Both the position numbers and the translations under genes were made by a program. The notes beneath the pieces were generated by a model. The model searched no databases. It had not been told where the DNA came from and was given only the letters and a program-made list of their open reading frames with translations. This document shows, one piece after another, positions 56,388 through 64,000 of a stretch of DNA of 64,000 nt; within the stretch, counting starts at the first letter, position 1; the number at the start of each line of letters is the position of its first letter. This DNA comes from Acinetobacter lwoffii (lineage in GTDB: Bacteria; Pseudomonadota; Gammaproteobacteria; Pseudomonadales; Moraxellaceae). Where the stretch lies: the NCBI RefSeq assembly GCF_019048525.1, contig NZ_CP077369.1, positions 682,001 to 746,000 of the forward strand, given 5' to 3'.

Positions 56388-57764
56388 ATGACACAACTGA
56401 CCTGTTTCAAAGCCTATGATATTCGCGGCAAACTCGGCACCGAGCTGAATGAAGAGATTGCCTATAAAATTGGTCGTGCTTACGGACAGATCTACCAACC
56501 GAAAACCGTGGTGATTGGCTGCGACATCCGCCTTAGCAGTGAAGACCTAAAACAAGCGACCATTCGCGGTTTAAATGATGCTGGGGTCAACGTACTGGAC
56601 CTTGGCATGACCGGGACTGAAGAAGTTTATTTCGCGGCTTTCCACCTAGATGTCCAAGGTGGAATTGAAGTGACGGCCAGTCATAATCCGATGGATTATA
56701 ATGGCATGAAACTGGTACGTGAAAATGCCCGCCCGATCAGTGCCGATACCGGTCTTAAAGAGATTCAGACCTTGGCAGAATCAGGGGAATTCGTTGAGGT
56801 TGTCCAAAAAGGTCATACTGAACAATATAATATCCTGCCAGAATTTATCGATCACCTGATGACCTATATCGATCCGGCAAAAATCCGCCCGATGAAACTG
56901 GTGATGAATGCTGGCAATGGTGCCGCAGGTCATGTAGTGGATGCGATTGAACAGAAGTTTCAACAGCTACAGATTCCAGTTGAATTTGTCAAAATTCACA
57001 ATGAAGCCGATGGTAACTTCCCGAATGGCATTCCGAATCCAATTCTGGTTGAAAACCGGGATAGCACCCGTGATGCGGTCATTCAGCATGGTGCCGATAT
57101 GGGGATTGCCTGGGATGGCGACTTTGACCGCTGCTTCCTGTTCGATGAAAAAGGTCAGTTCATTGAAGGTTATTATATTGTTGGCCTTCTGGCGCAGGCA
57201 TTCCTGCTGAAGCAGTCTGGTGAAAAAATTGTCCATGACCCGCGTCTGGTCTGGAATACGCTGGATGTGGTGGAGCAGTATCAGGGAATTACCGTCCAAT
57301 CAAAATCAGGCCATGCCTTTATCAAAGATGTGATGCGTGAACATAATGCAGCTTATGGCGGGGAAATGAGTGCCCATCACTATTTCCGTGACTTTGCCTA
57401 TTGTGATAGCGGGATGATTCCGTGGTTACTGGCAATAGCAGTACTTTCTGAAACAGGAAAATCATTATCCTCTCTAGTCGAAGAAATGATTGCCAAATTT
57501 CCATGCTCAGGTGAAATCAACTTTAAAGTTTCAGATACTCAAATTACGATTCAAAAGCTCTTTGATCATTATACCGATCAAAACCCTGCTATCGACCAGA
57601 CGGATGGAGTCAGTTTGGATTTTGGTGCATGGCGTTTTAATGTCCGTGCCTCCAATACTGAACCTTTACTGCGTTTGAATATTGAAAGCCGTCGTGACCA
57701 GAATCCACGACCAATGCAGGACTATGTCGATGAGCTGACAAAACTGATCCAGGGCGAAGCTTAA
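56388..57764 (+). CDS. pgm: Phosphomannomutase/phosphoglucomutase
   Basis: ATG 56388 starts [20 protein letters not shown]; an upstream in-frame codon at 56367 adds seven unlikely residues. The protein has 458 residues. The phosphoserine loop [14 protein letters not shown] (about residue 100), the metal loop [10 protein letters not shown] (about 243) and the sugar-binding [12 protein letters not shown] (about 327) are present. It interconverts hexose 6- and 1-phosphates for UDP- and GDP-sugars. In A. baumannii this gene closes the K locus, opposite in direction to gne1, as here. lldP, its usual neighbour, is replaced by the Tn7-like junction. Confidence 0.95.
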   Translation: MTQLTCFKAYDIRGKLGTELNEEIAYKIGRAYGQIYQPKTVVIGCDIRLSSEDLKQATIRGLNDAGVNVLDLGMTGTEEVYFAAFHLDVQGGIEVTASHNPMDYNGMKLVRENARPISADTGLKEIQTLAESGEFVEVVQKGHTEQYNILPEFIDHLMTYIDPAKIRPMKLVMNAGNGAAGHVVDAIEQKFQQLQIPVEFVKIHNEADGNFPNGIPNPILVENRDSTRDAVIQHGADMGIAWDGDFDRCFLFDEKGQFIEGYYIVGLLAQAFLLKQSGEKIVHDPRLVWNTLDVVEQYQGITVQSKSGHAFIKDVMREHNAAYGGEMSAHHYFRDFAYCDSGMIPWLLAIAVLSETGKSLSSLVEEMIAKFPCSGEINFKVSDTQITIQKLFDHYTDQNPAIDQTDGVSLDFGAWRFNVRASNTEPLLRLNIESRRDQNPRPMQDYVDELTKLIQGEA

Positions 57765-57847
57765 ATACTCAAAAAAACCTGAAACCAGTGCCCTTTAAAC
57801 CAGAGAAAAGACTCCAGTTTTTAGGGTACTGTTCCGGCCTGAAATTC
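57765..57847. terminator. Convergent intergenic region with a loose stem-loop
   Basis: CAGTGCCCTTTAAA and TTTTTAGGGTACTG can pair with a few mismatches between pgm and the convergent glycosyltransferase gene. It is possibly a bidirectional terminator. Confidence 0.35.
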
Positions 57848-58726
57848 TTATGGAAAATGTTTTTCGAGTATCTCGACTGCAATATTTGCATTCATTTTCC
57901 GCGCAAACAGCATGCCTGATTGCTTCATTTTATCAAAATCAGATTCATCTAAAGTTCTGGGATAATCCGGCCCGGAATCCCAGTCAATATATCTTAGCCC
58001 TGTTTCACAATCCTCTATCCTATGCTGGGCATGATAGATGCGTTGCTGAAAATGGGAATTATAAATAATGGTATGGAAAAAGATTTCATCTGCACAGAGT
58101 GAAGATTTAAAGGTTTTTGCATAATCCGGATTTGCTTCCAGATAATCCAGAATAAATGTCACCGCCTGATCGGTAAGGGTAATCCAGTTTGAACCTTTAT
58201 ATAGTTTAGGTAAATGAGAAATATCCTGTTTACGGAAGTGCCGGCAATACCATAATGCCCATCTGTTCAGGAACTGAAATAATGGTGATTTAGCTTTTTG
58301 ATACATAATCGGTAAATACAGGACATTCACCCGTTGTTCCACATCATCTGCTAAATCATCATGACCCACAAACTCGGTCTGTTTTTGACATTCTTTTTCT
58401 AGAAATAATTCTCTTGCTGTATTGGAACATAAAGGAATGTCATCTCCAGACAGGAAGAAAAAATAGCCGTAATCATATTTTTGCGCTTCCTGCAGGAGTT
58501 TTAACATGACTTCAATTTGGCTATAGCTGCCCCATCGTACATCTGTCCGGTCTGCTAAAAAATATACCTGTTCATGCTGCCCAAATTGAGCACTAAACGG
58601 GGCAAGATCAGCTTTCTGGTCGACATGAATGAGAATAATACTATGGGGACTTTTCAGCAGCTCATTCACCAGAAAAACCAGTGAATGGGTAAGTTGATGA
58701 CAAATGACCCCATAAATAAAATTCAT
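57848..58726 (-). CDS. Beta-1,6-N-acetylglucosaminyltransferase-like glycosyltransferase (GT14, core-2/I-branching)
   Basis: The protein has 292 residues. The GT14 signatures are IYGVICHQLTHSLVFLVNEL at the N-terminus, IILIHVDQKADL, DVRWGSYSQIEVMLKLLQEA, FFLSGDDIPLCS (SGxDxPL motif) and KGSNWITLTDQAV. No signal peptide or transmembrane helix is seen, so it is probably cytosolic on the inner-membrane face. It probably adds a sugar to the capsule repeat unit or another surface glycan; donor and acceptor are not deducible. It follows gne1 (2 bp after its stop) in the same operon. K loci usually have pgm directly after gne1, or a phosphoglycerol transferase between them. Confidence 0.82.
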   Translation of the reverse strand: MNFIYGVICHQLTHSLVFLVNELLKSPHSIILIHVDQKADLAPFSAQFGQHEQVYFLADRTDVRWGSYSQIEVMLKLLQEAQKYDYGYFFFLSGDDIPLCSNTARELFLEKECQKQTEFVGHDDLADDVEQRVNVLYLPIMYQKAKSPLFQFLNRWALWYCRHFRKQDISHLPKLYKGSNWITLTDQAVTFILDYLEANPDYAKTFKSSLCADEIFFHTIIYNSHFQQRIYHAQHRIEDCETGLRYIDWDSGPDYPRTLDESDFDKMKQSGMLFARKMNANIAVEILEKHFP

Positions 58727-58728
58727 CT

Positions 58729-59748
58729 TTATGATCCATATCCTTTAGGATTCTGCTTCTGCCATTTCCAGCTATCGGCGAGCATATCCTCCAAGCCATA
58801 TTCGGGTGTCCAGCCCAACTCTTTTACTGCACGCGCATTGTCTGCAAAACAGGTCGCCACATCGCCTTCACGCCGTGGTATCAACTCAAATGGAACAGCA
58901 ATACCATTCACCTGCTCGAAGGTATTTTTGACTTGTAGCACTGAAATCCCATTACCGGTACCAATATTCCAGGCACGACAACCTTGAGAAACCAGACGAT
59001 TATTCAAAGCACACAGATGTGCACTGGCCAGATCCACCACATGAATATAGTCCCGCACTCCAGTACCATCGACCGTATCGTAATCATGACCAAAAATAGA
59101 CAGTTTTTCACGACGACCTACAGCCACCTGCGTTACATAAGGCATTAAATTATTTGGGATACCTTGTGGATCTTCTCCAATCTGACCACTTTTATGCGCA
59201 CCAACCGGATTAAAATAACGCAATAATGCAATCGACCAGCGTTCATCAGCTATAGATAACTTTTCGAGCAGTTGCTCAACTATTAGTTTAGTATAACCAT
59301 AGTTGTTGGTTGGCATTCCGGTAGGCATCTCTTCATTTAAAGGTGAAGGATTATCTTCACCATAGACAGTAGCTGAAGAGCTGAAAACCAGTTTAAATAC
59401 TTGTGCGCGCTGCATCGCCTGAACCAGACTGATTGAACCGGCAATATTGTTGTCAAAATAGGCCAAAGGAATTTGCTGACTTTCACCAACAGCTTTTAGT
59501 CCGGCAAAATGAATCACCGCATCAATCGAATTTTGCTGAAAGATCTGATCGAGTAACTGGCTATCCCGGATATCTCCTTCGATAAAGGTCAGGCTTTTTT
59601 GGGTCAATTTTTCTACCCGGCTTAAGGACTCGGAGGAGCTATTACACAGATTATCCAGTACAACAACCTCATGTCCGGCATTCAGCAATTCTACACAGGT
59701 ATGTGAACCAATATAGCCTGCCCCGCCTGTGACCAAAATTTTAGCCAT
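58729..59748 (-). CDS. gne1: UDP-glucose/UDP-GlcNAc 4-epimerase
   Basis: The protein has 339 residues. The SDR NAD-binding motif [15 protein letters not shown] (residues 7-21), SSSATVYG, and [10 protein letters not shown] with catalytic Tyr-x-x-x-Lys are visible. [11 protein letters not shown] is another family hallmark. It makes UDP-Gal or UDP-GalNAc for capsule. The start overlaps the gpi stop by 8 bp, so translation is coupled. The order galU-ugd-gpi-gne1 is that of Acinetobacter K loci. Confidence 0.95.
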   Translation of the reverse strand: MAKILVTGGAGYIGSHTCVELLNAGHEVVVLDNLCNSSSESLSRVEKLTQKSLTFIEGDIRDSQLLDQIFQQNSIDAVIHFAGLKAVGESQQIPLAYFDNNIAGSISLVQAMQRAQVFKLVFSSSATVYGEDNPSPLNEEMPTGMPTNNYGYTKLIVEQLLEKLSIADERWSIALLRYFNPVGAHKSGQIGEDPQGIPNNLMPYVTQVAVGRREKLSIFGHDYDTVDGTGVRDYIHVVDLASAHLCALNNRLVSQGCRAWNIGTGNGISVLQVKNTFEQVNGIAVPFELIPRREGDVATCFADNARAVKELGWTPEYGLEDMLADSWKWQKQNPKGYGS

Positions 59749-61408
59749 TTTGCTTTCCTAACAGAACTTTAATTAAACCTTGGGTTGAACCATCCAGACC
59801 ATTCAGATCAGTCTGTTCACCATTCAGTATGGGTAGTAACTGGTTGGCAATTTCCTTGCCTTTTTCCACGCCCCACTGGTCGAACGGGTTGATATTCCAC
59901 AGCACAGACTGGACAAATACCTTATGTTCATATAAAGCAATTAGCATGCCCAAGCTGTATGGATTGAGCTCCTGTAATAACAGGGTACTGCTCGGCTGAT
60001 TACCCTCATATTGCTTATAGGGTGGCAAGCTCGCCAATTCGGTTTGATCCAGCGCTTCATTGCCAAAAGCCAGTAAACGCGATTGCGCCAGACAGTTAGA
60101 TAAGGCCAAATGATGTTGTTCGACCAATGCTTCGGCACTGTCTGCATAAGTATATTGCTGGCTGTTATAACGCTCTACCGGCGCAATAAAATCACAGCTG
60201 ACTGACTGAGTGCCCTGATGCAATAACTGATAGAAGGCATGCTGGGCATTCGGACCTACTTCCCCCCAGATGATCGGGCAGGTATCTAGCTGGACTTTTT
60301 CGCCATTGCGCTGGATTGACTTACCGTTGGATTCCATTTCCAGCTGTTGCAAGTAAGATGCAAAGTATTTCAACCGACCATCATAAGGCAGAATTGCATG
60401 GGTCTGAATATCCAGAAAATTGGTATTCCAGGCTCCCAACAATCCCATCAATACGGGAATATTGCGTTCAAAAGGCTGGTACTGAAAATGCTGGTCCACG
60501 GCATAGGCGCCAGCCAGCAGCTGCTTAAAGCCTTCAATTCCGATACTCAAGGCAATTGGCAGTCCGATACAGGACCAGAGTGAATAACGCCCGCCGACCC
60601 AGTCCCAGAGCAGCAACTGGTTTTCCGGCGCAATGCCCCATGCGGTCATTTTTTCCGGCTTGGTCGATACCCCAATAAAATGATGCTTGAGGATATAAGG
60701 ATGCTGACCTAATGCCTTTTCCAGCCACAGGCGTACCGTCTGGGCATTGGTCAGGGTATCAATGGTGCCGAAGGATTTGGAGGAAATAATAAACAGTGTC
60801 GTTTCCGGACGCAACTGATGCAACAGCTCGGACAGCTGACTGCCATCCATGGTTGAAACAAAATGTACGTTCAGTGGCTGAGCAGACTGGTATTTAAAAT
60901 CAGATAAAGCATGCGTGACCATCAAGGGACCCAGATCTGATCCCCCTACCCCGATATTGACCACATCCTGAATGACTTCCCCGGTGGCACCGCGACGCTG
61001 TCCGGCATGAATCTGTTCCACCAGCGCATACATTCGTTCCAGCTGGGCATGTACATCAGCTGCCAGATCAGCATGCTGTTGATCCTGTTTGGGCAGGCGC
61101 AGTGCCCAGTGCATGGCAGCACGCTGCTCGGTATAGTTGATTTCCTGATTGGAAAATAGGGAGCCAATCCAGGATCTGAGGTTTTGTGCATCGGCCCATT
61201 CGATCAGGCCTTGTAGCACATTTTGATTGATTCTGTGTTTGCTATAGTCAAATAGCAGTTGTTCAAACTGAATGGAATATCGATTAAAGCGCTCCGGGTC
61301 AGCAGCAAACAGTTCCCGCAGATGCTCAGATTGAAGTTGTTCTTTGTTTGAGGCTAATTTCTGACACACAGTTTCAGTGTCGAGATTTGGATTAAAATGG
61401 CTCAACAT
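59741..61408 (-). CDS. gpi: Glucose-6-phosphate isomerase
   Basis: The protein has 555 residues. Diagnostic motifs are [62 protein letters not shown] and [17 protein letters not shown]. It interconverts glucose-6-P and fructose-6-P, linking glycolytic intermediates with GlmS and Pgm substrate pools. The start codon overlaps the ugd stop (TAATG). It is a standard capsule-locus copy in Acinetobacter. Confidence 0.96.
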   Translation of the reverse strand: MLSHFNPNLDTETVCQKLASNKEQLQSEHLRELFAADPERFNRYSIQFEQLLFDYSKHRINQNVLQGLIEWADAQNLRSWIGSLFSNQEINYTEQRAAMHWALRLPKQDQQHADLAADVHAQLERMYALVEQIHAGQRRGATGEVIQDVVNIGVGGSDLGPLMVTHALSDFKYQSAQPLNVHFVSTMDGSQLSELLHQLRPETTLFIISSKSFGTIDTLTNAQTVRLWLEKALGQHPYILKHHFIGVSTKPEKMTAWGIAPENQLLLWDWVGGRYSLWSCIGLPIALSIGIEGFKQLLAGAYAVDQHFQYQPFERNIPVLMGLLGAWNTNFLDIQTHAILPYDGRLKYFASYLQQLEMESNGKSIQRNGEKVQLDTCPIIWGEVGPNAQHAFYQLLHQGTQSVSCDFIAPVERYNSQQYTYADSAEALVEQHHLALSNCLAQSRLLAFGNEALDQTELASLPPYKQYEGNQPSSTLLLQELNPYSLGMLIALYEHKVFVQSVLWNINPFDQWGVEKGKEIANQLLPILNGEQTDLNGLDGSTQGLIKVLLGKQNG

Positions 61409-62664
61409 TAACGTCCCACCCCAATATAATTAAAACCACGTGTCTTGACATACGTCGGATCATACAGATTACGCCCATCCAGAATCAGGGGATGCTGCAT
61501 TAGCTTGATTAAATACGGATAATCCGGACTGCCGTACTGTTTCCATGCCGTAATCAGACACAAGGCATGCGCCCCTTCCACAGCCTGATACTGGTCTTTA
61601 CACAGGATCAGGTCTTCCCGTGACCCATAGACCTTTTCAATATTTGCGATTGCCTGAGGATCATGCAGCTTGACCGTCACGCCTTGCGCCCACAAAGCGG
61701 TCAGCATGGCATGTACCGGAGACTGCTGGATACTCGGGGTATTTTCCTTAAAGGCTGCACCCCAGATCGCAATGACTTTACCCCTTAAGTCTCCACGGAA
61801 ATAGTTCCAGAGTTTACGGAACAATAATTCTTTTTGCTGTTCGTTAATGTCCCAGACCTGTTCCAGCAGCTGGTTTTTCACTCCTGAATCTGCCACGGCA
61901 TGAGTAAGCGTCCGGATATCATGGGAGAAATTCTCTCCACCAAAACCAACGCCGGGGAACAGATAGGCAGAACCAATCCGGTTATCCGCAGCCATGCCTT
62001 GCCGCACCTGTTCAATATCAATACCAAGCTTTTCTGCCACACTGGCCAGATCATTCATATAACTGATCCGGGTGGCCAGCATGCCGGAAATACTCAGCTT
62101 GGTAAATTCGGCATCCAGAACCGGCATAAATAGATACTGTTGCGCGCGTGGAAAAAGGGGACGTAAGAGTTCTTTGATTTTAGGCTGTATATCTACATGA
62201 TCACAACCCACAATCAGCTGGGTGGCCTGAGTAAAGCTACGCAGTGCATTCCCTTCCTGAATAATATCTGGCAGATAGATCCAGTCATCATTCGGCAGCA
62301 ACTGCTGAAAGCGTTGCGTACCATGCAAGCCAAAGGTCGAGGCATTAATCATCAGTTTGGGATGGGCAAAACAGGCATGCCGGATGGTATCCACCATCTG
62401 AAACGCTTGTTGCTCTTCAGTCGCATTAAAACTAAAGAAAAACACATCCTGATTAAAATCCAGATGCTGAAAATCGCAACAGTTTAAAAAGCCAGATTTC
62501 TCCTGTTTTTGCAGTAATAGCTGAAGGGATTCATCTTGGAAATAGGGCCGAGCCGACTCATCTGCATTGAAGCTATTACACCAGACCACCTGGTGACCAC
62601 ATTCAGATAAAAGAGCTGAAATGACTCCGGAAAATAAGGTTTTCCCTAATACTGCGACTTTCAT
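61408..62664 (-). CDS. ugd: UDP-glucose 6-dehydrogenase
   Basis: The protein has 418 residues. It oxidises UDP-glucose to UDP-glucuronate with NAD. The N-terminal nucleotide-binding region ([20 protein letters not shown]) is divergent from the classic GxGxxG, as in Acinetobacter Ugd proteins. The central domain has [20 protein letters not shown] and the catalytic-region [14 protein letters not shown], in which the usual catalytic Cys position (G-x-GG-x-C-x-P in classical enzymes) is occupied by Asn or a neighbouring residue, so the assignment rests on overall similarity and context. It is in the K-locus operon between galU and gpi. Confidence 0.85.
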   Translation of the reverse strand: MKVAVLGKTLFSGVISALLSECGHQVVWCNSFNADESARPYFQDESLQLLLQKQEKSGFLNCCDFQHLDFNQDVFFFSFNATEEQQAFQMVDTIRHACFAHPKLMINASTFGLHGTQRFQQLLPNDDWIYLPDIIQEGNALRSFTQATQLIVGCDHVDIQPKIKELLRPLFPRAQQYLFMPVLDAEFTKLSISGMLATRISYMNDLASVAEKLGIDIEQVRQGMAADNRIGSAYLFPGVGFGGENFSHDIRTLTHAVADSGVKNQLLEQVWDINEQQKELLFRKLWNYFRGDLRGKVIAIWGAAFKENTPSIQQSPVHAMLTALWAQGVTVKLHDPQAIANIEKVYGSREDLILCKDQYQAVEGAHALCLITAWKQYGSPDYPYLIKLMQHPLILDGRNLYDPTYVKTRGFNYIGVGR

Positions 62665-62688
62665 GATATTCCTTTTTATTATTTTTTC

Positions 62689-63564
62689 TTACAAAGTCAG
62701 TTCCTGAATCAATGCTTTAAACTCGCTACCGAGTTTAGGATGATCGACGCCATAATGTAAAACAGCTTTTAGATAACCTAACTTGCTACCACAGTCAAAG
62801 GTCTGACCTTTCATGCGATAGGCTTCTACAGCTTCGGTTTGCTGCAGCATGGCAATGGCATCGGTGAGCTGGATTTCATTGCCCGCCCCGCTTGGTGTCT
62901 GTTCCAACAGCTGCATGATTTTTGCCGGCAGGACATAACGTCCAACCACAGACAGATTCGATGGCGCTGTGCCAACTGCCGGTTTCTCGACGATGCCTTG
63001 CATCTCAATACTGTTCCCTTCCGCAGGCGATGCTGCAACATCAACAATGCCATACTGGTCCACCAGATGTTCAGGCACCGCTTCCACCATGATTTGTGAG
63101 GCTTTAGATTGTGCATAACGCTGGATCATACGTGACAGGTCATTTTCCGGACCGTGATCCTTGACCAGTACATCTGGTAGTAATACCGCAAAATCATCAT
63201 CGCCAATCACGGCTTTGGCACACAGTACTGCATGTCCCAGACCCAAAGGCTGCGGCTGACGTACACTAATCACACTCACACCCGCAGGCAGAATCTCAGT
63301 AATTTCTTTAAGCAGGTCCGTTTTGTTTTTTTGCTCAAGGGTGGTTTCTAGCTCAAAATTACGATCAAAATAATTTTCAATCGAAGCCTTGGAAGAATGG
63401 GTCACCAGAATAATCTGCTCAATTCCGGCAGCAACCGCTTCACGCACCACATATTCAATCGCAGGGCGATCCACGACTGTCACCATTTCTTTAGGAATGG
63501 ATTTACTGGCAGGTAAGAAACGCGTACCTAAACCAGCCACAGGGAGAATTGCTTTCTTAATCAT
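62689..63564 (-). CDS. galU: UTP-glucose-1-phosphate uridylyltransferase
   Basis: The protein has 291 residues. It forms UDP-glucose from UTP and Glc-1-P. IKKAILPVAGLGTRFLPASK carries the nucleotide-binding motif, with KSIPKEMVTVVDRPAIEYVV, VLLPDVLVKD and GIVEKPAVGTAPSNLSVVGR following. The gap to ugd is 24 bp, and the gap to the upstream dehydratase gene is 12 bp. It gives substrate to ugd and gne1 in the same operon. Confidence 0.96.
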   Translation of the reverse strand: MIKKAILPVAGLGTRFLPASKSIPKEMVTVVDRPAIEYVVREAVAAGIEQIILVTHSSKASIENYFDRNFELETTLEQKNKTDLLKEITEILPAGVSVISVRQPQPLGLGHAVLCAKAVIGDDDFAVLLPDVLVKDHGPENDLSRMIQRYAQSKASQIMVEAVPEHLVDQYGIVDVAASPAEGNSIEMQGIVEKPAVGTAPSNLSVVGRYVLPAKIMQLLEQTPSGAGNEIQLTDAIAMLQQTEAVEAYRMKGQTFDCGSKLGYLKAVLHYGVDHPKLGSEFKALIQELTL

Positions 63565-63576
63565 ATCTATAAAAAC

Positions 63577-64000
63577 CTAGTTCACTTTAATTTCGTTACC
63601 GCGTACATAACCATCCACATAATGTTCTAATTGTGCCAGCGCCCATTCAATGTCGGTTTGAGTCGCGGTAAGTTCATGTATGCGGTTAAATACTGCCAGA
63701 ATTTCTGCCAATGGATAATGTTTTTCGACAGATCGTAGAATACGCGTGTGTGAAGTAATTTCTGTATTTTCTTCGTCAATCAGCAATTCTTCATAGAGTT
63801 TTTCGCCTGGACGTAGCCCAGTATATTGAATTTCAATATCGCCATTCGGGTTTTTATCATCTCTGACTTTGAGTCCGCTGAGAGAAATCATTTGTCGTGC
63901 CAGATCCTGAATGCGTACCGGCTCACCCATATCCAGCAAGAATACATCTCCACCCGTGCCCAAAGCCCCCGCCTGAATCACCAGTTGCGAGGCCTCCGGA
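63577..64000 (-). CDS. Nucleotide-sugar dehydratase/epimerase (WbpM/CapD-like), C-terminal part
   Basis: Only the last 141 codons are in the window; the frame is open to the edge. [20 protein letters not shown] then [20 protein letters not shown] and [16 protein letters not shown] are the C-terminal signatures of membrane-bound UDP-GlcNAc 4,6-dehydratases (WbpM, PglF, CapD). The membrane segments and SDR motifs would lie to the right. In K loci a gene of this family (gdr) near galU starts the synthesis of bacillosamine-type sugars. The exact member cannot be told from the tail. Confidence 0.85.
   Translation of the reverse strand, partial: PEASQLVIQAGALGTGGDVFLLDMGEPVRIQDLARQMISLSGLKVRDDKNPNGDIEIQYTGLRPGEKLYEELLIDEENTEITSHTRILRSVEKHYPLAEILAVFNRIHELTATQTDIEWALAQLEHYVDGYVRGNEIKVN

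Overview
The window reads as an Acinetobacter chromosome, probably a non-baumannii species. The evidence is AT-rich DNA, the BapA-prefix giant adhesin, the gene order ribBA-ribH-nusB-thiL-pgpA-glmU-glmS, and the capsule-locus order galU-ugd-gpi-gne1-pgm. No rRNA gene, complete tRNA gene or CRISPR array was seen.

Region 1 (1-16.9 kb, minus strand) is an operon. An OmpA-type lipoprotein (16028-16891) is followed by a giant type I-secreted Bap/RTX-like adhesin (start codon at 15985, open to the left edge). The adhesin carries six almost identical 2295-bp (765-residue) repeat units made of VCBS and Ig-like modules, plus the start of a seventh.

Region 2 (16.9-34.2 kb) is an accessory island full of scars. 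It holds an IS3-family remnant touching the adhesin operon, a broken ATPase fused to transposase sequence, and a complete IS5-family element with inverted repeats and a TA target duplication. Next come three co-directional overlapping genes that look like a mobile recombinase trio, two of them with tyrosine-recombinase signatures. They are followed by an internally deleted IS3 element, a HipBA toxin-antitoxin pair, a large SNF2/SWIM helicase, a decayed IS481-like element, a P-loop ATPase divergent from an HTH regulator, a truncated second hipA, and a VF530-family gene. The right edge carries a 3' fragment of tRNA-Gly, which looks like an integration scar.

Region 3 (34.4-46.4 kb) is housekeeping: NAD malic enzyme, an alpha/beta hydrolase, an aldehyde dehydrogenase, riboflavin synthesis, nusB, thiL, pgpA, and glmU-glmS (UDP-GlcNAc synthesis).

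Region 4 (46.45-56.1 kb) is a Tn7-like transposon at the classical attTn7 site just downstream of glmS. It has complete tnsA, B, C, D and E. Between the glmS-proximal end and tnsA are a DUF1778/GNAT toxin-antitoxin pair, an IS5 scar, and more than one cluster of putative TnsB-binding repeats, which suggests stacked or deleted elements. The far (left) end is not recognisable: tnsE runs into an orphan IS3 terminus, a TonB-receptor C-terminal stub, and then the capsule locus.

Region 5 (56.4-64 kb) is the right part of a capsule (K) locus: pgm on plus, and on minus a GT14-type glycosyltransferase, gne1, gpi, ugd, galU and the C-terminal part of a nucleotide-sugar dehydratase/epimerase. With glmU and glmS these genes supply UDP-sugars for surface polysaccharide.
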